The translations under genes were made by a program, and so were the position numbers. From the NCBI GenBank assembly GCA_000585075.1, contig JEMY01000024.1:1-64000 (forward strand): DNA of 64,000 nucleotides, read 5' to 3'. Positions within the stretch are counted from its first letter, which is position 1. Each line of letters opens with the position of its first letter. The stretch comes from Candidatus Accumulibacter regalis. GTDB lineage: Bacteria > Pseudomonadota > Gammaproteobacteria > Burkholderiales > Rhodocyclaceae. This document shows positions 1-8,769 of this stretch, one piece after another. The notes under the pieces were generated by a model, which searched no databases, was not told the DNA's origin, and saw nothing but the letters and a program-made list of their open reading frames with translations.

Positions 1-1517
1 GGTGGCTTCGCCGCCGCCGCGGCAGGACCTTGAGCGGCGGCCGGCAGCTCGCCCGCTGCCGCCAACCGCGCCTGCTTCTCGGCCGCGCGCGCGGCAGCGC
101 CTTTGGCCAGGCGTGCCGCTTTTTCGGCCTGTTCGCGTTCCTCGCGCGCGTTGCGCAGCTCGAAGCGCGCCTTGGCGGCGTCGGCGCCCTTCTTTTCCCG
201 CTCGCGCGACCAGATCTCGCTCTTGGCGAAACGAAAATACTGCACCAGGGGAATGTGCGACGGGCAAACGTAGCTGCAGCAGCCACACTCGATACAGTCG
301 AAGACGTGGTACTCCTGCGTCTTGCCGAAGTTGCGCGCGCGTGCGAACCAGTACAACTCGAACGGTTGCAGCTCGTGCGGACAGACTTCGGCGCAGGCGC
401 CGCAACGGATGCACGGCATCTCCGGCGGACTCGCCGGGAACATCGTCGGCGATGCGGCGATGATGCAGTTGGTCGCCTTGACCACCGGCGCATCGAGGCT
501 CGGCAGGGCAAAGCCCATCATCGGCCCGCCCATCAGGTAGCGGTCGGTATCGGCTTTCGGCCGGCCGAGCGCGACCAGCTCGCGCAGCGGCGTACCGAGC
601 CGCACTTCCCAGTTGCGCGGCTGTTCGAGATTGCCGGTCAGGGTGACGATGCGCGAGATCACCGGCTCGCCGAAAGCCAGGGCGCGATACGCCGAGTAGA
701 CCGTGCCGACGTTGAAGCACTGCACGCCCAGTTCGGTCGAGCGCTTGCTCGCCGGGACCTCCTTGCCGGTCAGGACGCGAATCAGCTGCTTGGCGCCGCC
801 GGCCGGGTAGCGAGTCGGGACAGCGATCACTTCATGGTCTTCACCGACCTCCTGCACCGCTCGTTGCATGGCGGCGACGGCTTCCGGCTTGTTGTCTTCG
901 ATACCGATCAGTACCCGCTGCGCGGCGAGCAGGTCGCGAAAGATGGCCGTTCCGCGAACGATCTCCTCGGCACGCTCGCGCATCAGGACATCGTCGCAGC
1001 TCATGTAGGGCTCGCACTCGGCGCCGTTGATGACCAGCTCTTCCACGGCCACGCCTGCGGCAGCGGTGAGCTTGGCGTGACTGGGAAAGACGGCACCGCC
1101 GAGACCGACGACACCGGCGTCACGCAGCGCTTCGCGCACCTGCTCGGGAGGCAGACTGCGGTGATCGAGCGGCGTGCGCGCAATCCACTCGTCGCGGCCG
1201 TCGGGCTCGATGACCACGGTCAGCGTCGGCAGGCCCGAGGGATGAGCAGCCATATGCTGCTCGATGGCCAGCACGGTACCGGAAGTCGACGCGTGCGCGG
1301 CCGCCGACAGCCAGCCGTCGGCGCCGCCAATGACCTGTCCCTTGCGCACCTGCTCACCGACTTCGACGAGCGGCAGTGGCTCGCCGCCGATGCTCTGATG
1401 CAGCGGCACGTAGAGGCGCGACGGCAGCGGCGCCAGGGCGATCGGTTCCTGCACCGAAGGCGTCTTGTGCGTCTGCGGCTTGACGCCGCCCTTGAAGTTG
1501 AAGAGTCGCTGCAGCAT
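1..1517 (-). CDS. rnfC: RnfC, electron transport complex subunit C (C-terminus outside window)
   Basis: This is the NADH- and iron-sulfur-binding peripheral subunit of the membrane Rnf complex, which couples electron flow between ferredoxin and NAD to ion movement. The reading frame starts at an ATG on the complement (top base 1517) with MLQRLFNFKGG and stays open to the window edge, giving at least 505 residues. A ferredoxin-type cluster motif CIECGCCSYVCP is encoded near 265-300. It is followed by a charged, Ala/Lys/Glu-rich coiled tail that runs to base 1, as is usual for RnfC. It lies 10 bases after rnfB in the same operon. The stop codon is not in the window. Confidence 0.93.
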   Translation of the reverse strand, partial: MLQRLFNFKGGVKPQTHKTPSVQEPIALAPLPSRLYVPLHQSIGGEPLPLVEVGEQVRKGQVIGGADGWLSAAAHASTSGTVLAIEQHMAAHPSGLPTLTVVIEPDGRDEWIARTPLDHRSLPPEQVREALRDAGVVGLGGAVFPSHAKLTAAAGVAVEELVINGAECEPYMSCDDVLMRERAEEIVRGTAIFRDLLAAQRVLIGIEDNKPEAVAAMQRAVQEVGEDHEVIAVPTRYPAGGAKQLIRVLTGKEVPASKRSTELGVQCFNVGTVYSAYRALAFGEPVISRIVTLTGNLEQPRNWEVRLGTPLRELVALGRPKADTDRYLMGGPMMGFALPSLDAPVVKATNCIIAASPTMFPASPPEMPCIRCGACAEVCPHELQPFELYWFARARNFGKTQEYHVFDCIECGCCSYVCPSHIPLVQYFRFAKSEIWSREREKKGADAAKARFELRNAREEREQAEKAARLAKGAAARAAEKQARLAAAGELPAAAQGPAAAAAKP

Positions 1518-1527
1518 TCCGCTCGCC

Positions 1528-2079
1528 TCAGGCGGCACGCTTGGCTGGCTTGATTTCGATCACCGGGTATTTCCACTTCCAGTTGTCGAGATTTTCGCTG
1601 ATCGGCCGCATTTCGATGCATTCGACCGGGCACGGTTTGACGCACAGCTCGCAACCCGTGCACAAGGGTTCGACGACCGTGTGCATCTGCTTGGCGGCGC
1701 CAACGATGGCGTCGACCGGGCAGGCCTGGATACACAGGGTGCAGCCGATGCACGTTTCCTCGATGATGATCGCCACCTGCTTCGGCTTCTCTTCGGCCTC
1801 CAGCGGTTTGACTTCACGGCCGAGCAGATCGGCGAGTTTGCGCACGCCATCCATGCCGCCTGGCGGACAAAGGTTGATGTCGGCTTCACCTGCCGAAATT
1901 GCCGTGGCGTAGGGTTTGCAGCCCGGGTAGCCGCACTGCCCGCACTGGGTCTGCGGCAGGATCGCGTCTATCTTTTCGACCAGCGGGTCGCCCTCGACCT
2001 TGAACTTGATCGACGCATAACCGAGCGCCGCGCCGAGGACGATGGCCCCGAGCGCCATGACCGCCAGGGTGATGATCAT
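1528..2079 (-). CDS. rnfB: RnfB, electron transport complex ferredoxin subunit
   Basis: Iron-sulfur subunit of the Rnf complex, 183 residues. One N-terminal membrane helix (about residues 3-22) is followed by the Fe4S4 motif CGQCGYPGC (Cys46, 49, 54, with Cys71 further on). Two ferredoxin motifs, [12 protein letters not shown] and [12 protein letters not shown], lie in the C-terminal half. It relays electrons to the membrane subunits. It starts 13 bases after the rnfA stop and is followed by rnfC, so the order is rnfA-B-C. Length is normal for the family. Confidence 0.95.
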   Translation of the reverse strand: MIITLAVMALGAIVLGAALGYASIKFKVEGDPLVEKIDAILPQTQCGQCGYPGCKPYATAISAGEADINLCPPGGMDGVRKLADLLGREVKPLEAEEKPKQVAIIIEETCIGCTLCIQACPVDAIVGAAKQMHTVVEPLCTGCELCVKPCPVECIEMRPISENLDNWKWKYPVIEIKPAKRAA

Positions 2080-2092
2080 TGGCTGGCGACTC

Positions 2093-2677
2093 TCACGGGT
2101 AGCGGTCCAGTCCGGCGAAGCCCATGAAGGCGAGGCTCATCAGCCCGGCGGTGATCATGGCGATCGCGTTGCCCCGAAAGTAGGCAGGCACGTCGGCGCC
2201 TTCGACCCGTTCGCGAATGCCGGCAAAGAGCACCAGTACGAGCGAGAAACCGATGGCGCTGCCGGCACCGAAGAGCAGCGATTCGACGAAGTCGTTCTTG
2301 TTGGCGATGTTCAGCAGCGGCACTCCGAGAACGGCGCAATTGGTGGTGATCAGCGGCAAATAGATACCGAGCACCTGATGCAGCAGCGGACTGGTTTTCT
2401 GGATGACCATCTCGGTGAGTTGGACGACCGCGGCGATGGTGATGATGAACGACAGCGTGCGCAGGTATTCGAGATCAAAGGGCATCAACAGGTAATGGTC
2501 GATGATATAGCTGGCACCGGTGCCGACGGTGAGCACGAAGGTCGTCGCCGCACCCATGCCGAAAGCCGTCTCCAGTTTCCTGGAAACGCCCATGAATGGG
2601 CAAAGGCCGAGAATTTTCACCAGCACGACGTTGTTGACGAGAACCGCGCCGATGATGATGAACAGGTAGTGGGTCAT
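2093..2677 (-). CDS. rnfA: RnfA, electron transport complex membrane subunit
   Basis: Integral membrane subunit of the Rnf complex, 194 residues with about six hydrophobic segments and no signal peptide. Conserved family stretches near the N-terminus ([18 protein letters not shown]) and the later [11 protein letters not shown] segment are present. RnfA and RnfE are paralogues, but the position directly before rnfB and the CPFMGVS segment fit RnfA. It is the first gene of the operon, behind a plausible sigma-70 promoter at 2719-2747. The rest of the complex (rnfD, G, E) would lie left of the window. Confidence 0.94.
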   Translation of the reverse strand: MTHYLFIIIGAVLVNNVVLVKILGLCPFMGVSRKLETAFGMGAATTFVLTVGTGASYIIDHYLLMPFDLEYLRTLSFIITIAAVVQLTEMVIQKTSPLLHQVLGIYLPLITTNCAVLGVPLLNIANKNDFVESLLFGAGSAIGFSLVLVLFAGIRERVEGADVPAYFRGNAIAMITAGLMSLAFMGFAGLDRYP

Positions 2678-2718
2678 GGTGAGCGTAGGCTGTTGGCAGC
2701 GCAGTCCGGGGCGCAGCG

Positions 2719-2747
2719 ATTATCCCGTGTCGAATGCGAGCGTTCAA
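2719..2747 (-). promoter_or_regulatory. Putative sigma-70 promoter of rnfABC
   Basis: On the complement, TTGAAC (2742-2747) and GATAAT (2719-2724) are separated by 17 bases. They sit about 40 bases before the rnfA start, with no other gene in between. Called from sequence similarity to the consensus only. Confidence 0.4.
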
Positions 2748-2774
2748 CCACCTTGTCAGTAGCGCCTTCCGGGC

Positions 2775-3830
2775 TCAGGCCGTGCCCGGCATGTGCAGCG
2801 TGCGCTGGCTGGCGATGGCGGCGGCGGCCTCGGCCACCAGTTCCGGGCCGCGGTAGATGAAACCGGTGTAGAACTGAACCAGGCTGGCACCGGCGGCGAT
2901 CTTGGCCGCCGCATCGCTCCCGCTCATGATCCCGCCGACACCGATGATCGGCACTTCGCCGCCCAGCGCTGCCGCCAGCTTGGCAAGCACCGCCGTCGAC
3001 CGGGCAAGCACCGGCGCACCGGAAAGTCCGCCGGCCTGCTCGGCATTGGGCAGCCCCTCGACGCCGGTTCGCGAGAGCGTGGTATTGGTGGCGATGACGC
3101 CGTCCATGTGGTGTTGACGCAGCAAGGCGGCAATCGCCCGGACCTGCTCGTCTTCGAGGTCCGGGGCGATCTTCAGCGCCAGCGGCACATATTTGCCGTG
3201 ACGGTCGGCAAGCCTGGCCTGCGCCGCCTTCAGGCTGCCGAGCAAGGCGTCGAGCGCGTCGTCGCGCTGCAGCTCGCGCAGGTTGCGCGTATTCGGACTG
3301 GAAATATTCACCGCCACGTAGCTCGCCGCCGGGTAGACGCGGTCAAGGCAAAGCAGATAATCGTCGGCCGCTTTCTCCATCGGAGTATCGAAGTTCTTGC
3401 CGATATTGATCCCGAGAATACCGCCCTGGCGGGCGAAGCTGGCGGCGGCGATATTGCTCAGCAGCTTTTCGACGCCGTCGTTGTTGAAGCCCATGCGGTT
3501 GATGATCGCCTGTCTTTCCGGGATGCGGAACAGGCGAGGCCTGGGATTTCCCGGCTGCGCACGCGGCGTCACCGTGCCCACCTCGATAAAACCGAAGCCC
3601 TGTGCAGCCAGGGCGTCGACATGCTCGCCGTTCTTGTCCAGACCAGCCGCCAGACCGACCGGGTTGGGAAAATCCAGTCCCATCACCTGCACCGGGTCGG
3701 GAGCCACCGGGCGGGCGAGCAGCGACGCCATACCGGCGGCCTTGATCAGGTCGATGCCCGCCATTCCGACACCATGTGCGGTCTCGGCGTCGAGCGCGAA
3801 AAAGAACTTGCGAAGCAGTGGATAAATCAT
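2775..3830 (-). CDS. pyrD: Dihydroorotate dehydrogenase (quinone), class 2
   Basis: Fourth step of de novo pyrimidine synthesis: oxidises dihydroorotate to orotate with FMN and passes electrons to membrane quinone. 351 residues, with the class 2 N-terminal membrane-associating helices (about 1-40). The catalytic loop [11 protein letters not shown] has its Ser at about 177-178, which marks a class 2 rather than a Cys-based class 1 enzyme. FMN-binding segments [10 protein letters not shown] and GVGGI are also present. It stands alone on the minus strand, 44 bases after the preceding gene. Confidence 0.96.
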   Translation of the reverse strand: MIYPLLRKFFFALDAETAHGVGMAGIDLIKAAGMASLLARPVAPDPVQVMGLDFPNPVGLAAGLDKNGEHVDALAAQGFGFIEVGTVTPRAQPGNPRPRLFRIPERQAIINRMGFNNDGVEKLLSNIAAASFARQGGILGINIGKNFDTPMEKAADDYLLCLDRVYPAASYVAVNISSPNTRNLRELQRDDALDALLGSLKAAQARLADRHGKYVPLALKIAPDLEDEQVRAIAALLRQHHMDGVIATNTTLSRTGVEGLPNAEQAGGLSGAPVLARSTAVLAKLAAALGGEVPIIGVGGIMSGSDAAAKIAAGASLVQFYTGFIYRGPELVAEAAAAIASQRTLHMPGTA

Positions 3831-3873
3831 TGGCGCATTTTACCGCATCGCAGCATGCGGCGGCTGCAGCACG

Positions 3874-5079
3874 CTAGCGCTCGGCGTTGATTCGGCTCGC
3901 CCAGCAAAAGGCGCCCAACTGGGCCATGGCGTGGCACGCCGGACTGATCCCCAGGCCCGCCAGGAGTGTCTGCGCCTTCTCCAGCTCACCGGCCTCGCCG
4001 GCAACGATGGCCGCCAGCAGCGTACCCAGCGTACCCTGCCGCGACGACAGCGCCTGCCCGACCTCTGCCGACAGCGGCAGCTCGCCGAGAATTTCGCTCA
4101 TCGGCAGCTTGAGCAGGATATCGAGCAAGGAAAAGATGCCAGTCATGAAAGCGGCGTCGCCGCCGTCGGCAAGCTCGCCCGTCGCGGCCAGACCCAGGGA
4201 GAGCAGCTCCATCTGACGGCCGCGTTCAGCGGCCAGTTGCAGCAGGGGGTTCGGCCGGTTGGCGTGGGTCAGTTGATCGGCGTAAATGAGCAGTTGCAAC
4301 CAGCGTTGCAACTGGCGGCGGCCGAGCAAGGCAATCGCCTGATGGAAACTGCTGATGCGCGTCTTGGCGCCAACGGCGACCGAATTGACCAGACGCAGCA
4401 GGTTGTACGCCAGCCGCGCCTCCTGACGGAAAACCTCTTCGATCTCGGCCGTATCGGCATCCTGAATGACCAGCGTCAACAACTTGAGGACCTTCAACCG
4501 CGCCAGGTCCGGCTGGCCACCTGCGTGCGGGTCGACAACGGTCACGAATCTGCTGTCGGCAAGCTCGAAGTTCTTTTCCGCCAGCCACTCGAAGGAATCC
4601 AGGGAAGCGACGCCTGCCGCGATCCTGCCCAGGCGTTGGCGCTGGAGGGCGCTCCAGTCGAGCGCCGTGAGTTCGTAGCGCGCCATCGCCGCGTCGATTT
4701 GCAGGTAATCGAAAGGGGCGCCTGCAAGGCGCTCGATCAGTTGGCGACGGTCAAGCCGTACACCGAGGTGACGCCCCTGCTGGCGCAGGTTCTGGCACAG
4801 AGCGAGGCCTGGTGCATCTTCCAGGACTCTCGCCGGGAGCACGAATATGGCTTGGTCGGGCTCGAATTTGTCGATAAACTCGCTCTCCGGCAGCCATTCC
4901 GGTTCGATTGACACGACCAGAGGCGTGCTCTTTGCCGGAGCCGCCGCACCGGCATCGACGAAGCGCGCCGCCAACTCGCTGGCGGCAAGCAGGCTCGGGT
5001 CGGCGAAACAGCACTCCAGCGCAGCCCAACGCTTGTCAGCGGCGAGCAGGGGGCGCAAAAACGAATACAGTTCAGGCAT
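3874..5079 (-). CDS. Degenerate EAL plus HDOD domain signalling protein
   Basis: A 401-residue protein of the YuxH-like type. The first 190 or so residues resemble an EAL fold. They keep only traces such as FDYLQID and lack a recognisable ExL catalytic motif, so phosphodiesterase activity is unlikely. Residues about 195-390 form an HDOD domain, with the helical segment LAYNLLRLVNSVAVG and the later ALLGRRQLQRWLQLL. HDOD proteins usually act in signalling or regulation without a conserved enzymatic activity. No partner is obvious, since the neighbours are pyrD and the tungstate importer. The target is unknown. Confidence 0.8.
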   Translation of the reverse strand: MPELYSFLRPLLAADKRWAALECCFADPSLLAASELAARFVDAGAAAPAKSTPLVVSIEPEWLPESEFIDKFEPDQAIFVLPARVLEDAPGLALCQNLRQQGRHLGVRLDRRQLIERLAGAPFDYLQIDAAMARYELTALDWSALQRQRLGRIAAGVASLDSFEWLAEKNFELADSRFVTVVDPHAGGQPDLARLKVLKLLTLVIQDADTAEIEEVFRQEARLAYNLLRLVNSVAVGAKTRISSFHQAIALLGRRQLQRWLQLLIYADQLTHANRPNPLLQLAAERGRQMELLSLGLAATGELADGGDAAFMTGIFSLLDILLKLPMSEILGELPLSAEVGQALSSRQGTLGTLLAAIVAGEAGELEKAQTLLAGLGISPACHAMAQLGAFCWASRINAER

Positions 5080-5248
5080 GATCCTGGTTCTTTTTCGATT
5101 GTTCTTGGGTTTATGCCGGCTTCTGCTGGCCTTGGTCGAAGGCCTGTGGTCGACAATCGCTGCCGCCGCTCACAGCCAGGTACAGAACTCATGGCGATGG
5201 CCGTGAAACCTGAGCGTCAAATCATCGCCTTCTAGCAAGGGTAACGAC

Positions 5249-6079
5249 ATGGCAGGCAGTTTCTTTAGCGTCTACCGCCTGGCAACGGCACTCATCCTGC
5301 TCTGCGTGCTGCAGTCGACGGCGCTCGAGGCGCGCGATTTGCGCCTGGCGACGACGACCAGCACCGACAATTCAGGTCTCCTGCGGGCCATCCTGCCGCC
5401 GTTCGAACGGCAGCAGGGAATCAAGGTGCATGTCATTTCGGTGGGCACCGGCAAGGCTCTCAAGCTGGCCGAGAACGGCGATGTCGACGTCGTCCTCGTT
5501 CATGACCGCCAGGCCGAGGAGGCCTTTGTCGCCGCCGGCCACGGCAGCGAACGGCACGACGTGATGTACAACGACTTCGTCCTCGTCGGCCCGAAAAGCG
5601 ATCCCGCCGGGGTGCGCGGCGGTGGCGACGTGCTCGCCGCACTGCGGCAGATTGCGGCGACGCAGGCGCGCTTCGTCTCGCGCGGCGACGATTCCGGGAC
5701 CGAGCGCATGGAGCGCAGCTACTGGCGGGAACTGGCCATCGCCGCCCAGGGAAAGCCATGGTACGTCGCGGCGGGTCTCGGCATGGGCGAGGTGCTGACC
5801 ATGGCTGGCGAGATGCACGCCTACACCCTGTCCGATCGCGCCACCTACGCGACCTACCAGGCGCGGACGGGGCTGGAAATCCTGGTCCAGGGTGACCCGC
5901 GCATGTTCAACCCCTATGGCATCATGGCCGTCAGCCGCAGCAAGTATCCGGACATCAACTTCAGTGGTGCGCTGGCGCTGATCGACTGGTTGACCAGCGC
6001 CAGCGGGCGCGCGGCAATCAGCGCTTTCAGGCCCAACGGAGAACAGTTGTTCTTCGTGACGCCGGCCGGCAAGAAGTAG
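5249..6079 (+). CDS. tupA: Tungstate ABC transporter, periplasmic binding protein
   Basis: Captures tungstate in the periplasm for import. 276 residues with a signal peptide (about 1-28, ending near LEARDLRLA). The hallmark TTTSTDNSGLL motif, which binds the oxyanion in TupA proteins, follows directly. Later family segments, such as the FVSRGDDSGT motif and the STLD-like serine loop, are also present. An AAGG-type ribosome site lies 8-12 bases before the ATG. It heads tupABC. TupA differs from ModA by this motif, so tungstate is favoured over molybdate; specificity is inferred. Confidence 0.92.
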   Translation: MAGSFFSVYRLATALILLCVLQSTALEARDLRLATTTSTDNSGLLRAILPPFERQQGIKVHVISVGTGKALKLAENGDVDVVLVHDRQAEEAFVAAGHGSERHDVMYNDFVLVGPKSDPAGVRGGGDVLAALRQIAATQARFVSRGDDSGTERMERSYWRELAIAAQGKPWYVAAGLGMGEVLTMAGEMHAYTLSDRATYATYQARTGLEILVQGDPRMFNPYGIMAVSRSKYPDINFSGALALIDWLTSASGRAAISAFRPNGEQLFFVTPAGKK

Positions 6080-6089
6080 CGGCTGCTCT

Positions 6090-6782
6090 TTGGGCTTGCT
6101 CGACGCCACGCACGCCGCACTACGACTGCTGCTCTCCGGAGATGCGGAGCTGTGGACGATCGTCGGCGTCTCCCTGTCGGTGACCCTGCGTGCCATGCTC
6201 GTCGCCATGCCGGTGGGCATTGGCTGCGGCTATCTGTTGGCCACGCTTCGCTTCCCGGGGCGGCGTGCGCTGATCGTCGTCATCCAGGGACTGCTGGCCT
6301 CGCCAACGGTGGTTGTCGGCCTGCTGCTCTACCTGCTGCTTTCGCGCCAGGGCGTCTTCGGACAATTGCACCTGTTGTTCACCCAGACGGCGATGGTCAT
6401 CGGCCAGGTGCTCATCGCCCTGCCCGTACTCATCGCCTTCTCGCTGTCGGCGATTCAGGGCGCCGACCCGCGCGCACGCGAGACCGCCGTGGCGCTCGGT
6501 GCGTCGGGCGCACGTGTCGCCTGGACGCTGCTCGTCGAAGTGCGCTTCGCGCTGATGGCGGCGGTCTGCAATGCCTTCGGTCGCGTGGTTTCGGAAATTG
6601 GCTGCTCTTTGATGGTCGGCGGCAATATTGCCGGCGTGACCCGCAACATTCCGACGGCGATCGCCCTGGAAACCAGCAAGGGCGACTTTGCGCAGGGAAT
6701 TGCCCTGGGCATCGTGCTCCTGGTCGTCGCCCTCGGCGTCAATTTCTCGTTCGCTTTCTTTCAGGGGGAATCGCGACGATGA
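6090..6782 (+). CDS. tupB: Tungstate ABC transporter, permease
   Basis: Inner-membrane channel subunit of the importer, 230 residues with about five or six membrane segments. The EAA-type loop that contacts the ATPase is visible as [21 protein letters not shown] conserved ending ([20 protein letters not shown]) is typical of TupB/YcbN permeases. The best start is a TTG at 6090, 10 bases after the tupA stop, because no ATG precedes the first helix. It overlaps the tupC start as ATGA, so translation is probably coupled. Confidence 0.9.
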   Translation: MGLLDATHAALRLLLSGDAELWTIVGVSLSVTLRAMLVAMPVGIGCGYLLATLRFPGRRALIVVIQGLLASPTVVVGLLLYLLLSRQGVFGQLHLLFTQTAMVIGQVLIALPVLIAFSLSAIQGADPRARETAVALGASGARVAWTLLVEVRFALMAAVCNAFGRVVSEIGCSLMVGGNIAGVTRNIPTAIALETSKGDFAQGIALGIVLLVVALGVNFSFAFFQGESRR

Positions 6783-7444
6783 GCCTGCTGGCAGTGGCCG
6801 GGCTGGCCAAGTCTTTCGCCGACCGGCGCTTGCTGGCGATCGAAACGTTGAGCCTCAGCGCCGGCGAGCGCTACGTGCTGACTGGCGAAAACGGCAGCGG
6901 CAAGTCGACCTTGCTGCGCATCCTGGCCGGCATCGACGCGCCGGACGGCGGCAGCGGCCACTTCCGCGAGCACCGTTTCGACTGGCACCCGTATCCGGAC
7001 TGGCTGCGGCGGGAAGTGATCTACGTCCATCAGCAGCCCTATCTGTTTCATACCAGCGTCGCCGAGAACATCGCCTACGGCTTGCGCGCGCGCGGCATCG
7101 AGGCCAGCGAGCGTGAACGCCTGGTCAGGGCAGCCATCGCCTGGGCACGTCTGGGCCATCTGCTGCGCACACCGCCGCAGAAGCTGTCGGGGGGGGAAAG
7201 ACAACGCGTGGCGCTGGCACGGGCCTGGGTACTGGCGCCGAAGGTGCTCTTGCTCGACGAACCCACGGCCAACCTCGACGCCGAATCGCGCCAGCAGACG
7301 ATCGATCTGGTGCACGGCTTCTGCGGTCCCGAAAGCACCGCCGTCGTCGCCTGCCATGATCGCGACATGATTGCGCTGGCCAACCGGCGTCGGCTGCATC
7401 TGGTCGACGGCGAGATTCGCCACGACAGCGAAGCTGCGCCCTGA
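6779..7444 (+). CDS. tupC: Tungstate ABC transporter, ATP-binding protein
   Basis: ATPase of the TupABC importer, 221 residues, a compact single nucleotide-binding domain. Walker [10 protein letters not shown] is at residues 36-44, the signature [14 protein letters not shown] near 137, Walker [12 protein letters not shown] follows, and the H-loop is in CHDRDM. The ATG overlaps the tupB stop by four bases. Nothing follows in the operon; truB converges 45 bases downstream. Confidence 0.92.
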   Translation: MSLLAVAGLAKSFADRRLLAIETLSLSAGERYVLTGENGSGKSTLLRILAGIDAPDGGSGHFREHRFDWHPYPDWLRREVIYVHQQPYLFHTSVAENIAYGLRARGIEASERERLVRAAIAWARLGHLLRTPPQKLSGGERQRVALARAWVLAPKVLLLDEPTANLDAESRQQTIDLVHGFCGPESTAVVACHDRDMIALANRRRLHLVDGEIRHDSEAAP

Positions 7445-7489
7445 GCGTGGAGCAAGGAGCGCGTGCCGGTCGGGGCGAAGCGAGCGGCG

Positions 7490-8386
7490 CTACGCCGAGC
7501 CGATCACCCGCCGCGGTTGAACGCTGCCCTGGCCATCGACCTCGCCGAGACCGAGGAGCCGACCATTCACGTACACGCGACATTTTCCGGGCGCAGCTGC
7601 GCTGCTGCCCACCGGATTACCGTGCGCGAAGCGCGCCGCGGCGTCGTCGTCGAGACTAACCACGGGCAGACTCTGCAGCAGGGTGTCCGGGGGCAGTAGC
7701 CAGCGCTCGCGCCCGTCTTCGGCCAGCGCCGCCAACTGATCGAGGGTCACGGCCTCGGCGACCACCAGGGCGCCAACGGCGACGCGGCGGAGCGCGGTCA
7801 AGTGCGCGCCGCAGGCGAGCGATCGCCCCAGGTCCTCGGCCAGGCTGCGGATATAGGTGCCCTTGCTGCAGGCGACCCGCAGACGACAACGATCACCGGA
7901 AAAGTCCAGCAGGCGCAGCTCGTGGACCGTCACCTGGCGTGCCTCGCGCTCGACTTCAATTCCCTGGCGGGCGAGCTCGTACAGCGGTTTGCCATCGCGC
8001 TTCAATGCCGAGTACATCGGCGGAACCTGGCGAATCGGCCCGCGCAAGCCGACCAGAGCGAGCTCGAGCTCGCCGCGGCCGAAAGCGACCGGGCGACGCT
8101 CGATGACGCTGCCGTCGGCGTCACCGGTATCCGTCGTGACGCCAAAGAGGAGATCGGCTTCGTAGGTCTTGTCGGCGGCGAGCAGGTCGACCGCGAACTT
8201 GGTCGCGGCGCCGAAACAAAGGGGCAGCAGGCCGCTGGCGAGGGGGTCGAGGGTGCCGGTGTGGCCTCCCTTGGCCGCTGAAAACAGGCGTCGGGCAGCT
8301 TGCAGCGCCGAGTTCGAAGTCATCCCCGGCGACTTGTCGAGGAGCAAGACGCCATCGACGCGCTGCCAGCTCTTGCGGGTAGTCAA
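7490..8386 (-). CDS. truB: tRNA pseudouridine(55) synthase
   Basis: Converts U55 of the T-loop of tRNAs to pseudouridine. 298 residues. The catalytic motif GGHTGTLDPLASG carries Asp47, and the later KGTYIRSLAEDLG segment is the usual RNA-binding strand. The C-terminal PUA-like part is short but present. It is the last gene of the rimP-nusA-infB-rbfA-truB run and overlaps rbfA by four bases (ATGA), suggesting translational coupling. Confidence 0.96.
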   Translation of the reverse strand: MTTRKSWQRVDGVLLLDKSPGMTSNSALQAARRLFSAAKGGHTGTLDPLASGLLPLCFGAATKFAVDLLAADKTYEADLLFGVTTDTGDADGSVIERRPVAFGRGELELALVGLRGPIRQVPPMYSALKRDGKPLYELARQGIEVEREARQVTVHELRLLDFSGDRCRLRVACSKGTYIRSLAEDLGRSLACGAHLTALRRVAVGALVVAEAVTLDQLAALAEDGRERWLLPPDTLLQSLPVVSLDDDAAARFAHGNPVGSSAAAPGKCRVYVNGRLLGLGEVDGQGSVQPRRVIGSA

Positions 8387-8769
8387 GCCTGTTCGGGAGG
8401 ATCGGTTTGATCCGAAATGGCCGCCGCCTCGCTGATCAGCTTGGACATCTTCTCGCCGCGTTCCAGCGACTCGTCGAAGATGAAATGCAGCTGCGGCGTG
8501 CTGTGGATGCTGATCCGCTTGCCCAACTCGCCGCGCAGGAAACCCGACGCGTTCTGCAAACCGAGCACAACCGAGTCCAGCTGCTCACCAGCGGCCAGGC
8601 TGCTGAAGTACACCTTGGCATGCGCGTAGTCGGCACTGATATGCACCTCGGTCAGGCTGACCATGCCCACGCGCGGGTCGCGCAGCTCGGTGCGGATGAC
8701 CTCGGCGAGCTCGCGGCGGATCTGCTCGCAGATCCGGTCCCGGCGCAAAAACCCCTTGTTGGCAGGCAT
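8383..8769 (-). CDS. rbfA: 30S ribosome-binding factor RbfA
   Basis: Small KH-fold assembly factor that binds the immature 30S subunit and acts in 16S rRNA 5'-end maturation and cold adaptation. 128 residues, normal length. Characteristic parts are an N-terminal helix with RICEQIRRELAEVIRTELRDPR and the strand TEVHISADYAHAKVYFS. It abuts infB directly (infB stop at 8770) and overlaps truB, the order seen in most proteobacteria. Confidence 0.95.
   Translation of the reverse strand: MPANKGFLRRDRICEQIRRELAEVIRTELRDPRVGMVSLTEVHISADYAHAKVYFSSLAAGEQLDSVVLGLQNASGFLRGELGKRISIHSTPQLHFIFDESLERGEKMSKLISEAAAISDQTDPPEQA

Noticed and set aside
30-1553. Long plus-strand open frame opposite rnfC
   Set aside because: It is antisense to a clear RnfC frame with iron-sulfur motifs; the translation is Arg/His/Asp-rich with no family features, a usual GC-rich shadow.
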